Assembly: GCF_004912275.1 (NCBI RefSeq)
Contig: NZ_STGY01000072.1
Location: forward strand, 1 to 64,000
Direction: 5' to 3'
From: Glycomyces buryatensis
GTDB taxonomy: Bacteria; Actinomycetota; Actinomycetes; Mycobacteriales; Micromonosporaceae
DNA length: 64,000 nt
The number at the start of each line of letters is the position of its first letter. Positions within the stretch are counted from its first letter, which is position 1. Shown in pieces: positions 51,478 through 60,052 of the stretch. The notes beneath the pieces were generated by a model, which saw nothing but the letters and a program-made list of their open reading frames with translations, ran no database searches and was not told the origin of the DNA. The position numbers were made by a program, and so were the translations under genes.

Positions 51478-52395
51478 TCATCCCTTCTCCGCGCCCGCCA
51501 TGGCCCCGGTGACCAGGTGGCGTTGCAGGACGATGTAGAGGATCGTGATGGGCAGGGCGAGCGCCACCGCGCCGGCGGCGAAGGTGGTGAAGTCGTTGCT
51601 GTACTGGTCGGTGATCATCTGGAACAGGCCCAGGGCCACGGTCTGCTTGCCGCTGCTCTGGAGCAGCAGCCTGGGGAGGATGAAGTCCATCCACGGCATC
51701 GTGAACGACGTGATGGCCACGAAGGTGAGCATGGGTCGCATGAGCGGCAGGATGATCTTGCGGAAGATCGTGAGGCGGCTGGCGCCGTCGATCGCCGCGG
51801 CCTCGTCCAGGCTCGCGGGCAGGTTGTCGGTGTAGCCCTTCATGAGCCAGGTGTTGTAGGGCAGGGTGGCGGCGATGCTCACCAGTGCCAGGCCCGTGAG
51901 CGAGTCGAGCAGGCCGAAGTTGAGGAACAGCATGTAGACGGCGATGGCGGTCAGGAAGCTGGGGAACATCTGGAGGATGAGGATCCCGAGCATGCTGGCT
52001 TTGCGACCGCGGAAGCGGATGCGGGCGAACACCCAGCCGCACAGCGCCGACAGGGTGACCGAGCCGATCATGTTCAGCGTCGCGACGTAGAGCGAGTTGA
52101 GGTACCAGCGCCCGTAGTTCGTCTGTGTGAACAGGTGGAGGTAGTTGTCGAAGGTCGCGTTCTCGGGAATGGGGGTGGCGTTCGCCAGTCCCCCGCCGGG
52201 GCCGAAGGAGGAGCCGACGACCCACATGAGCGGGTAGATCACGATGACCGCGACGATCACGAGTACGAGGTGGACGAGCACGCCGGTGGCGCCGTCGCGC
52301 AGCCGCTGTCGGCCTTCGACGGTGCCCCCGCGGCGGCGGGGGCGGTTCGGGTTCACCGGGGGCCGGAGCTCGGGGTTCGCTGGAGTGGCGGCCAT
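51478..52395 (-). CDS. ABC sugar transporter permease, MalG/GanQ-like
   Basis: 305 residues with six membrane segments and the EAA loop DEAAAIDGASRLTIFRKIILPLMRP, which docks the ATPase. The proline-rich N-terminus is cytoplasmic. It is paired with the permease three bases upstream. No ATP-binding subunit is encoded nearby, so a shared MsiK-type ATPase is expected. Confidence 0.94.
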   Translation of the reverse strand: MAATPANPELRPPVNPNRPRRRGGTVEGRQRLRDGATGVLVHLVLVIVAVIVIYPLMWVVGSSFGPGGGLANATPIPENATFDNYLHLFTQTNYGRWYLNSLYVATLNMIGSVTLSALCGWVFARIRFRGRKASMLGILILQMFPSFLTAIAVYMLFLNFGLLDSLTGLALVSIAATLPYNTWLMKGYTDNLPASLDEAAAIDGASRLTIFRKIILPLMRPMLTFVAITSFTMPWMDFILPRLLLQSSGKQTVALGLFQMITDQYSNDFTTFAAGAVALALPITILYIVLQRHLVTGAMAGAEKG

Positions 52396-52398
52396 GGG

Positions 52399-53820
52399 TC
52401 AGAGCTCCCGGATCGCTTTGGTGCGGTTGAGGTTCAGTACCGAGATGGAGCCGACGATGACGAAGATGACCAGGCTCATCACCGCGCCGATGTTGTAAAG
52501 GCGGTTGTCGAGCGTGAGCTTGAACAGCCAGGTGACGAGCAGGTCGGTGCTGCCGGCGAACCGGTAGTCCACATTGTCTGGACCCCCTTCGGTGAGGAAG
52601 TAAATCACCCCGAAGTTGTTGAAGTTGTGCACGAACGCCAGGATGATCAGAGGCGTGACCGTCCGCTGGACGATCGGCACGGTGATGTAGCGGAACTGCT
52701 GCAAGGGCCCGGCGCCATCGATGCGGGCGGCTTCGTAGTAGCTGTCGGGAATGTTCGCGAGGACGCCGCCGACCAGGGCCATGAAGAACGGGAATCCGAG
52801 CCACAGGTTGACCAGGAGGGCGACCCCTCGCGCCAGGTTCGGGCTGGTCGGGTCAGTGAACCAGTAGACGCGCTCGTCGGTGAGTCCGACGTCGACCAGC
52901 CATTGGCTGATGGGACCGAACTGGCCGTTGAACATCGAGCGGAACACCAGCGCTGAGACGATCGCGGGCACGGCCCACGGCAGCAGGTAGATCGAGCGCC
53001 ACATCCGGGGGAACTTGACCCTCTTGCTCGCCAGGAGCACGGCAATGAGCAGGCCCGCCGCGTAGGTCGTGACGGTCGCGACGACCGCCCACACGAGGGT
53101 CCAGACGAGGATGCCCCCGAAGGTCGCTGCCCACGAGGGGACTGTGAAGATCGTCGCGAAGTTCTCCAGGCCCACCCAGCCGACGAGGTTCTTCGGCGGC
53201 AGGTTGTCGCGGCTGTAGTCGGTGAACGCCACGAGGATGCCGAAGAGCACGGGCAGCACCGACATGAAGACCAGCAGGATCAGACCGGGCGACAGTGCGA
53301 TGTAGGCGAAGGCGCCCTCCCACAGGCGCCCGAAGTAGGCGCCGGAGGCCTCGGTCTGGCCGCCGCCGTTCAGGGCGGCGCGATAGCGGGCCGCGTCGCG
53401 AACGCTCCAGATCCAGACGATGGCGAGCAGCGCCAGCGTCAGGAGGGCGATGAGGCCGTTGGCCATGAGGACGATCGAGTTGTCGCCCTCGGTCAAACCG
53501 GTCAGGGTCATCTCGCGCGGCTGCGTGCCGAGGGTGAACAGGCCCCACAGTCCGCGGACGAAGAACCCGCCGTTCGAGCGTGGTGTGAACTCCATGCCGG
53601 CGTAGTAGTTGCCGGAGACGATCTCCCAGAGGACGGTCCCGGCGAAGAACGCGAAGAAGAACGCGGCCTTGCCCACTTGACGGTTGATCAGCTGGCCCGC
53701 GCCCCACACCAGCGCCGAGGCGAGGCCCGGCACCGGTGTGGGGAGCCCGGGGCGGGCCCTCTCCGGCCCGCGCGGGGTGCGGGCCGGAGAGGGGAGCTCG
53801 GGGGTCTCAGTGGTGGTCAC
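52399..53820 (-). CDS. ABC sugar transporter permease, MalF/GanP-like
   Basis: 473 residues, longer than usual because of an N-terminal region with three extra hydrophobic segments and a loop (QVGKAAFFFAFFAGTVLWEIV; then ALLTLALLAIVWIWSV), as in MalF-like permeases. The core has YIALSPGLILLVFMSVLPVLFG and the EAA loop YEAARIDGAGPLQQFRYITVPIVQ. GTG start. It probably carries galacto-oligosaccharides, judged from the galactanase partner. Confidence 0.93.
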   Translation of the reverse strand: MTTTETPELPSPARTPRGPERARPGLPTPVPGLASALVWGAGQLINRQVGKAAFFFAFFAGTVLWEIVSGNYYAGMEFTPRSNGGFFVRGLWGLFTLGTQPREMTLTGLTEGDNSIVLMANGLIALLTLALLAIVWIWSVRDAARYRAALNGGGQTEASGAYFGRLWEGAFAYIALSPGLILLVFMSVLPVLFGILVAFTDYSRDNLPPKNLVGWVGLENFATIFTVPSWAATFGGILVWTLVWAVVATVTTYAAGLLIAVLLASKRVKFPRMWRSIYLLPWAVPAIVSALVFRSMFNGQFGPISQWLVDVGLTDERVYWFTDPTSPNLARGVALLVNLWLGFPFFMALVGGVLANIPDSYYEAARIDGAGPLQQFRYITVPIVQRTVTPLIILAFVHNFNNFGVIYFLTEGGPDNVDYRFAGSTDLLVTWLFKLTLDNRLYNIGAVMSLVIFVIVGSISVLNLNRTKAIREL

Positions 53821-53832
53821 AGCGGTTGATCC

Positions 53833-55176
53833 CTAGATCCCGTGCAGTTCGTTGTACGTCGTCACGGCCTTCTCCTGGGCCGCGGCGGAGTCGGACAGGT
53901 CGTCCCACACGTCGACGACCATCGCGTCGCCGACCTCCCAGAAGTACTCCGGCACCTGAGGAACGAGTTCGGCCTGAGCGGACTGGGCGACGATGCCGCC
54001 CACGTGCGGGTCGTCCCCGATCCCTTCCACACCCGAGAGCAGGTCCTCGTTGAGGGCCGGGATCTGGCCGCTCGAGGCGTACACGGCGGCGGCACCGGCG
54101 TCGGAGGCCATGAAGTTCGCGAAGACACGCGCCGCGGCCGGGTATTCCGAGTAGCCCGAGACGGCTGCGACGTGCATCCCGGCGAAGGTCGCGGCCGGAC
54201 CGCCGCCTTCCACGGCGGGCATCGTGGTGACCCCGTATTCGAAGCCGTTCTTCTCGGCCCCTTCGTCGAAGAGCGAGAAGCTCCAGGGACCGGTGGTGAC
54301 GTACGGGGTCTCGCCCTTGGCGAAGCCCTCCTCGATGACCTCCCAGGTGCTGTCGGCGCTCGGCACGTTGTAGATCTCGCGCAGACCGGCGTAGTACTCC
54401 AGCGCCTCGGCCAGGGCCGGGTCGCCGAAGCCGGGTTCGTCGACGTTGCCGTCGGGGTAGACCTGCCAGCCCGCGGATGCCAGGATCGGGTAGGCACGGT
54501 AGATCTCCATGGTGGACATGCGGATCGTCCACCGGTTGGCCCCCGGGTCGTTATAGGTCTCGGCGAGTTCGACGATCTCCTCCCAGGTGCCGGCGGGCTC
54601 GGGCGAGCCGGTGAGCTCCTCGAGGAGCGTCATGTTGTACATCAGGGCCATCGACTCGGTGGTGACCGGGACGGCGTGCATGTCGCCGTCGTCGTTGCCG
54701 ACCACGCCCGTGAAGGTCAGGCTGATGCGTGATTCGAGGATCTCCTGGTACCGGCCGAGGGGCGCGGCGGTGCCGTCGTCGATCGCGTTGGGGATCTCGT
54801 TGTAGAAGGTCATGAAGACGTCGGCGCCGGTCCCGGCTTCGCCGGCCAGGGCCATCTTGTCGACCGCGTCGTGCTTGCCGACCAGTTCGTATTCGACCTT
54901 GACGTCGGGATACTGCTCGTTGAAGGCGGCGATGACGGCCTCGGCCAGGTAGTCCTCCTCGAACCAGACCTTGAGGGAGGCCTCGCCGTTGGCGATCTCC
55001 TCCTCCAACACGTACTGCTGGGCCTCTTCGTCCCATTCGAGGTCGCCGTCGTCCTCCTCGCTCTCAGTGGGCCCGCCGCAGGCGGCCAACGTGCCGGCGG
55101 TCGCGGTGAGACCGCCCAGGGCGAGCAGACGACGGCGGTTCAGCGCCAGGTCCGCGGCAGCTCCATTGCTTCGCAT
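53833..55176 (-). CDS. ABC sugar-binding lipoprotein, MalE/GanO-like
   Basis: 447 residues. Twin-arginine-like start with lipobox (NRRRLLALGG, TLAACGG), an acidic mature N-terminus (EEDDGDLEWDEEAQQ), then the type 1 sugar-binding fold: ASLKVWFEEDYLAEAVIAAFN, DVFMTFYNEIPNAIDDG, GETPYVTTGPWSFSLF and ATFAGMHVAAVSGYSEYP. First gene of the operon binding protein-permease-permease-galactanase, preceded by two LacI-type operator candidates. Confidence 0.94.
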   Translation of the reverse strand: MRSNGAAADLALNRRRLLALGGLTATAGTLAACGGPTESEEDDGDLEWDEEAQQYVLEEEIANGEASLKVWFEEDYLAEAVIAAFNEQYPDVKVEYELVGKHDAVDKMALAGEAGTGADVFMTFYNEIPNAIDDGTAAPLGRYQEILESRISLTFTGVVGNDDGDMHAVPVTTESMALMYNMTLLEELTGSPEPAGTWEEIVELAETYNDPGANRWTIRMSTMEIYRAYPILASAGWQVYPDGNVDEPGFGDPALAEALEYYAGLREIYNVPSADSTWEVIEEGFAKGETPYVTTGPWSFSLFDEGAEKNGFEYGVTTMPAVEGGGPAATFAGMHVAAVSGYSEYPAAARVFANFMASDAGAAAVYASSGQIPALNEDLLSGVEGIGDDPHVGGIVAQSAQAELVPQVPEYFWEVGDAMVVDVWDDLSDSAAAQEKAVTTYNELHGI

Positions 55177-55244
55177 GTCAAGTCCTTGTCTTGGTCGATC
55201 AGTGATGAGGGGAATCCGGGTGCCGACGGTGGGCACCACCGGAC

Positions 55245-55258
55245 TGTGAACGTTTACA
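55245..55258. promoter_or_regulatory. LacI-type operator candidate at the galactan importer
   Basis: TGTGAACGTTTACA, symmetric in 6 of 7 pairs around CG, 69 bases before the binding-protein start. Confidence 0.65.
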
Positions 55259-55369
55259 TCAAAGTAGCGATATGCATCACTGGACACAAGACATATATGA
55301 CCTTTATGCGGCTTTTGACCGAAGATTATTTCGATAAAATGATTGCAGTTCGGAAACGACCGCGACCGA

Positions 55370-55383
55370 TGAAAGCGGTTTCA
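55370..55383. promoter_or_regulatory. Second LacI-type operator candidate at the galactan importer
   Basis: TGAAAGCGGTTTCA, symmetric in 6 of 7 pairs; 125 bases beyond the first, a distance compatible with looping. Confidence 0.6.
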
Positions 55384-55521
55384 AGCGCAAATACGCCCAA
55401 CTTGCGTGCACGTTCACAGTCCTGGTCGCCCGGCGCGATCGTGGTCGCGACGCCGCGGCCCGGGCGCTGGCCTCGCAGAGGCTTCTTCCTTACCCCGCAA
55501 GAGAGCCCATACGCTTAGGGC

Positions 55522-55851
55522 ATGAACTTGGATGAATATCAGGAGGCGGCACTTCGCACCGCCGCCCCCCGGCACAAGCACAATGAGCTGTTTCATCTCC
55601 TGCTCGGCCTCGTGGGTGAGACGGGCGAGATCGCGGAGAAGGCGAAGAAGATCGTTCGCGACAAGGGCAGCGACTTCTCTCAGTGGGACACCGAGGACGT
55701 CAAGCAGGAACTCGGCGACACGCTTTGGTACCTCGCCGTTATCGCGGACCACTTCGATCTGGCGCTAGATGATGTCGCCGAGCACAACATCGCGAAACTC
55801 GCTGACCGACAGAAGCGAGGCGTGCTCGGCGGTAGCGGCGACAATCGTTAG
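55522..55851 (+). CDS. MazG-like nucleotide pyrophosphohydrolase
   Basis: 109 residues of the all-alpha NTP-pyrophosphatase superfamily. ELFHLLLGLVGETGEIAEKAKK gives the first ExxE pair and KQELGDTLWYLAVIAD the second ExxD metal site. Such proteins remove pyrophosphate from unusual or phage nucleotides. It is divergent from the galactan importer and unrelated in theme; it may be a recent insertion, but nothing mobile is visible beside it. Confidence 0.85.
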   Translation: MNLDEYQEAALRTAAPRHKHNELFHLLLGLVGETGEIAEKAKKIVRDKGSDFSQWDTEDVKQELGDTLWYLAVIADHFDLALDDVAEHNIAKLADRQKRGVLGGSGDNR

Positions 55852-56131
55852 ACCCTCGCGGATCGGCGCCAAGCGCGATCAGCACCGCATTCAAACGCGA
55901 AGTGGGATAATCGCCGCTGCGCTACCGAAATCGGGTGCACGGCGAGTCCTCAGCGAGCGCCGAGTTCGTTTCGCCCCAACGACTCTCGGTTCGGTCATCG
56001 GGTCCACTCCTTTGCCTGCACGCGCCTGTAGTTACCGTTCACAAATTGTGATATTCCAGCGTTTATTAATGTCGATATGCGAGCTAAGCTGTCGGAACAT
56101 ATTTCCATAACCACCCAGATCGGTATAGACA
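55852..56131. other. 280-base spacer before the LamG-GH43 gene
   Basis: No gene is seen. The last 100 bases are AT-rich, as a promoter would be. GGAA-CATAT-TTCC (56094-56106) is a short inverted repeat near the start codon. No clear Shine-Dalgarno sequence precedes the ATG at 56132. Confidence 0.5.
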
Positions 56132-58327
56132 ATGAAGTCTCAACGTCTCCTGTGGACGGCTGTGGCGGCGGTTGCCGCCGTGGCGATCCCCTCCGCGGCG
56201 GCCATAGCCGCGACACCAAACTCACCCCTCCTCTGGTACGAATTCGACGAGACGGGCGGCACCGTCGTCCACGATTCCTCCGGCAACGGCCTCGACGGCA
56301 CGGTTGTCGGCGGCGCGACCTGGGGTGACGGCCTCGAACTCGACGGCATCGACGACCACGTCGACATGCCCGACGACCTCATGGCGGGGCTCGACTCCAT
56401 CACCGTCACCGCCGAGGTGTGGATCGAAGCCGACCAGCCGAGCCCCTACTTCATCTACGGACTCGGGAACACCAGCGGCGACCGGGGCGACGGGTACCTG
56501 TTCACCACCGGCAACGGCTACCGCACCTCCGTGAGCACCTGCCACTGGACGTGCGAGCAGAACGTGAACTCCGGCCAGAACCTCACCCGCGGCACCTGGA
56601 ACCACCTGGCCTACACCCTCACCGACTCCACCGGGATCCTGTACCTCAACGGCCAGGAGATCGCCCGCGAGAGCGTGACCATCACCCCCGGCGAGATCGG
56701 CGGCGGTGCGACCGCCGCGAACTACCTCGGCCGCTCGATGTACCCCGGTGACCGGTACCTCCACGGCAGATTCGGCGACTTCCGCATCTACGGCGACGCA
56801 CTCCCCGCCGCCGAGATCGGCGACATGGCCGCCCACATCGGCGCCGAGAAGGCCGCTGCCGACGCGGCCGCGATCGACCTCGGAGACACCAGCGCGGTCA
56901 CGGCCGACCTGGACTTGCCCGCCAAGGGCGCCAACGGCTCGCAGATCACTTGGGTCTCAAGTGATTCGGCGGTAATCAGCGACACCGGCGCGGTCGTCCG
57001 CCCGGCCTCAGACCAGGAAGATGCGACGGTGACCCTCACAGCAAACGTGGTCCTGGGGAACGTGTCCGAACAACGCCACTTCACCGTGACCGTCCCGGCC
57101 GAGCTGGACGACCAAGAGGCCGTCGCCGCCGACTCGGCCGCGCTCGACGTGGTCAACGTCGACGATGTCCGCTCGGCGCTCCATCTGCCCACCGAGGGCG
57201 CCAATGGAACCACCATCACCTGGAAGTCGGACAACCCCGACGTGATCTCGACCGACGGCCTGGTCAACCGCGACGAACCCGGCGGCCAGACCTACACCGT
57301 CAACCTGAAGGCCACCATCGAGCGCGGCGGAGAGAAGGAAAAGCGCAAGTTCGAAGCCACCGTCCCGCCGCTGCCGGAGCAGGCCGGCGACTACGAGGGC
57401 TACTTCTTCACCTACTTCACCGGCGAAGGCACCGCGAACGGCGAGCAGATCTACGCCGCGCTCAGCGACGGCAACGACCCGCTGCGCTTCGGCGAGCTCA
57501 ATGGCGGCCAGCCGATCCTCACCTCCGACCAGGGTGACCAGGGGGTGCGGGACCCGTTCATCATTCGCTCGCCCGAGGGCGACCGGTTCTACATGATCGC
57601 CACCGACCTGAAGATCCACGGCAATGGCGACTGGGACGGCGCGCAGCGCCACGGCAGCCTCTCGATCATGGTGTGGGAATCGACCGACCTGGTCGATTGG
57701 GGCGAGGGTCGCCTCGTCCAGGTCTCGCCCGAATCGGCCGGCAACACCTGGGCGCCCGAGGCCTACTGGGACCCGGAGCAGAACGCCTACGTCGTCTTCT
57801 GGGCCTCCAAGCTCTATGAGAACGCCGACCACAGCGACAGCACCTACAACCGGATGATGTACGCGACCACCCGCGACTTCGTGAACTTCTCGCAGCCGCA
57901 GGTGTGGGTCGACAAGGGCTACTCCACCATCGACTCCACGATCATCGAGGACGAAGGAACCTTCTACCGGTTCACCAAGGACGAACGCTCGAACACCTCG
58001 GGCTCGCCCTGCGGCAAGTTCATCATGGGCGAGACCTCGACCTCGCTGTCGAACACCGAATGGGACTTCCAGACCGAGTGCATCGGCTCCGGATCCATCA
58101 ACCAGGGCGAGGGCCCGCTGATCTTCAAGTCCAACACTGAAGAGAAGTGGTACATGTTCGTCGATGAGTTCGGCGGCCGTGGCTACGTGCCCTTCGAGAC
58201 CACCGACCTATCGAGTGGCGAGTGGACCCCTTCGTCGGACTACGACCTCCCGGCGAGCCCGCGCCACGGCACCGTGCTCCCGGTGACCGCAGAAGAGTAC
58301 GAGCGCCTTCAGCAGGCCTGGAACTGA
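56132..58327 (+). CDS. Secreted LamG - Ig-like - GH43-type arabinofuranosidase/xylosidase-like protein
   Basis: 731 residues. Signal peptide 1-26; LamG concanavalin-like domain about 30-235 (LWYEFDETGGTVVHDSSGNGLDG, NYLGRSMYPGDRYLHGRFGDFRIY). Two related Ig-like repeats follow about 245-425 (LPAKGANGSQITWVSSD; LPTEGANGTTITWKSDN), then a five-bladed propeller about 430-731 with GVRDPFIIRSPEGDRFYMIATDLKI, WAPEAYWDPEQNAYVVFWASK and IDSTIIEDEGTFYRFTKDE. The fold and DPFI, WAPE and Glu positions are GH43-like. Substrate is probably an arabinose- or xylose-containing side chain. Confidence 0.85.
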   Translation: MKSQRLLWTAVAAVAAVAIPSAAAIAATPNSPLLWYEFDETGGTVVHDSSGNGLDGTVVGGATWGDGLELDGIDDHVDMPDDLMAGLDSITVTAEVWIEADQPSPYFIYGLGNTSGDRGDGYLFTTGNGYRTSVSTCHWTCEQNVNSGQNLTRGTWNHLAYTLTDSTGILYLNGQEIARESVTITPGEIGGGATAANYLGRSMYPGDRYLHGRFGDFRIYGDALPAAEIGDMAAHIGAEKAAADAAAIDLGDTSAVTADLDLPAKGANGSQITWVSSDSAVISDTGAVVRPASDQEDATVTLTANVVLGNVSEQRHFTVTVPAELDDQEAVAADSAALDVVNVDDVRSALHLPTEGANGTTITWKSDNPDVISTDGLVNRDEPGGQTYTVNLKATIERGGEKEKRKFEATVPPLPEQAGDYEGYFFTYFTGEGTANGEQIYAALSDGNDPLRFGELNGGQPILTSDQGDQGVRDPFIIRSPEGDRFYMIATDLKIHGNGDWDGAQRHGSLSIMVWESTDLVDWGEGRLVQVSPESAGNTWAPEAYWDPEQNAYVVFWASKLYENADHSDSTYNRMMYATTRDFVNFSQPQVWVDKGYSTIDSTIIEDEGTFYRFTKDERSNTSGSPCGKFIMGETSTSLSNTEWDFQTECIGSGSINQGEGPLIFKSNTEEKWYMFVDEFGGRGYVPFETTDLSSGEWTPSSDYDLPASPRHGTVLPVTAEEYERLQQAWN

Positions 58328-58365
58328 TCGCCGAAACGAGAATCGGTACCGCTGAATTACGCGAT

Positions 58366-58410
58366 CCGCGCCCCGAGACGCCCGATGCCGAAGGGCGTCT
58401 CGGGGCGCGG
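58366..58410. terminator. 18-base perfect hairpin between convergent GH43 genes
   Basis: CCGCGCCCCGAGACGCCC and its complement enclose nine bases. It lies 38 bases past one stop and 20 before the other, so it can serve both strands. Confidence 0.85.
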
Positions 58411-58430
58411 ACGTATCACCGGTCGACGAT

Positions 58431-60038
58431 CTAGGCGGTGACCGAGAACCGGTTGACGGTGACGGCCCCGCCGAGGGCGGCGGTGGCGTAATTGAAGACC
58501 GCGAACCGGTAGCCCATGAAGAACTGCCAGTTGCTATTGAGGGTGAACGCGGGTCCGAGCGCGGTGAAGGTGGTGCCGTCGGCGCTGTAGGAGAAGACGG
58601 CCTGGCGTCCGGTGCCGGGTCGGATGTCGGCGGTGACGCGCAACCAGACGCGGTCGGAGCACAGTTCGGCGCTCGCGCGTTCGGTTCCGGTGCCGGTGGT
58701 GTTCCAGTTGGAGTCCATGGTGAGTCCGTCCACCATGGAGATTCGGGTGACGCCATTGTCTCGGCGCAGCCCGATCCAGGCCGAGGCGTCGCGGAGCATC
58801 GCCAGCCCGGCCCGGTCGCCGTTCGCCATCGCGGACGGATCGATCTCGACGGTGGCCGTCGAGGAGGGTCCCTGGATGCGATGGGTGAGGGTGTTGCGCG
58901 CCGAGTAGAGGTCGTTCGTGACCGTGGCGGTCTGGAGGCGCAGCCCGTTCCCGGTGGCCCACTTGGTGTTGTCGGGGTTGTGGTTCCACTCCCACTTGGC
59001 GGCCAGGGTCGCGGCGGTGAACGTGTCCTCGCCGGTGAGCGGCGGGACCGGATGCGGGGTGAGGTTCGGGAAGGGATAGCTGCTCCCCCACGCGCCGTTC
59101 ACCGTGGTGACCTGCGGCCATCCGTCCGAGGTCCAGGTGATCGGGGCGAGGGCGGGCATTCGGCCGCCGGGGTAGGCGTCGACGAAGGCCATGTAGTACC
59201 AGTCGCCTCCCGGATTATTGACGAGTCCGCCTTGATGGGGGACGCCGCCGCCGGGGATCGGACCGGGCATGTCGAGCAGGACCTGCCGCAGTTCGTAAGG
59301 GCCCCAAGGAGAACTGGACTTCAGAATGTACTGGCCGTTGGCGGGTCGGGTCAGGAAGATGTAGTAGCTGCCGTTGATCTTGTAGAAGCGGGCCCCTTCG
59401 AGGGTGCCGATGCTCGACGGCGTGGAGTAGACCTGCTGGTTGCGGACCTCGGTCTTGCCGTCCGCCGAGAGCTGCGCGACGGAGATCTGGGTGTTGCCGT
59501 AGGCGACGTAGATGGTGTCGTCGGTGTCCACGAGCATCCCGCAGTCGTAGTAGGCGCGGGCGAGCTCGGCGTGGCGCGTCCACGGCCCGGCCGCGTTCGT
59601 CGCGGTGTACATGTAGGACCGGGCGAAGTCGATCTGCCCCAGCCAGTAGAAGCGGTTCTCGCTGGCGCGGTGGGCGATCGAGGAGGCCCAGATGCCGCGC
59701 ACGTAGCCGCGCCCGCCGTCCAGGCTGTACTTGGCACCGAAGTCGAGCGAGGGCACCGAGTGGCCGATGAACTCCCAGTTCACCAGGTCCCGCGAGTGCA
59801 GCACCGGGGCTCCGGGCGAGTAGTGCATCGTCGACGCGGTCATATAGAAGTCCGCGCCGACGCGGATGACCTCGACGTCGGCGAAGTCCTGCCAGACGAC
59901 CGGGTTCGCGTAGGTGGTCTGCTGGGCTTCTGCCTGGGCGAACGGGTTGAGGGCTGTCGCCGCGGCGGCTCCGGCGAGCACGCCGGCCCCGCCGATGAGC
60001 ATCCGCCGGCGGCTTTTGGGTATTTCCAGCCAGGACAT
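58431..60038 (-). CDS. Secreted GH43 beta-xylosidase/arabinofuranosidase with C-terminal beta-sandwich
   Basis: 535 residues. Tat signal (SRRRMLIGGAG). Five-bladed GH43 propeller about 40-335: base-type Asp in DFADVEVIRVGADFYMTAS, GIWASSIAH segment and the acid Glu in LEGARFYKINGSYY. The C-terminal about 345-535 is the XynB-like beta-sandwich (WEWNHNPDNTKWAT, ATVEIDPSAMANGDRAGLAML, GRQAVFSYSADG). The active-site set looks complete. It probably trims xylose or arabinose from oligosaccharides. Fourteen bases downstream of the alpha/beta hydrolase gene, so co-transcribed with it. Confidence 0.9.
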   Translation of the reverse strand: MSWLEIPKSRRRMLIGGAGVLAGAAAATALNPFAQAEAQQTTYANPVVWQDFADVEVIRVGADFYMTASTMHYSPGAPVLHSRDLVNWEFIGHSVPSLDFGAKYSLDGGRGYVRGIWASSIAHRASENRFYWLGQIDFARSYMYTATNAAGPWTRHAELARAYYDCGMLVDTDDTIYVAYGNTQISVAQLSADGKTEVRNQQVYSTPSSIGTLEGARFYKINGSYYIFLTRPANGQYILKSSSPWGPYELRQVLLDMPGPIPGGGVPHQGGLVNNPGGDWYYMAFVDAYPGGRMPALAPITWTSDGWPQVTTVNGAWGSSYPFPNLTPHPVPPLTGEDTFTAATLAAKWEWNHNPDNTKWATGNGLRLQTATVTNDLYSARNTLTHRIQGPSSTATVEIDPSAMANGDRAGLAMLRDASAWIGLRRDNGVTRISMVDGLTMDSNWNTTGTGTERASAELCSDRVWLRVTADIRPGTGRQAVFSYSADGTTFTALGPAFTLNSNWQFFMGYRFAVFNYATAALGGAVTVNRFSVTA

Positions 60039-60052
60039 GGTGGTCTCCTTCG

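Larger units (their letters stand above)
55177..55521. other. 345-base divergent spacer, AT-rich, with the transporter control region
   Basis: No gene is seen. The stretch 55245-55400 is markedly AT-rich for this DNA and holds two LacI-type palindromes listed separately. The right part leads to the MazG-like gene, with CATACGCTTAGGG just before its ATG. Confidence 0.6.

Noticed and set aside
55522-56131. MazG-like gene plus AT-rich flanks as a possible mobile insertion
   Set aside because: No terminal repeats, integrase, attachment-like repeats or transposase are present; AT-rich flanks are explained by divergent promoters.
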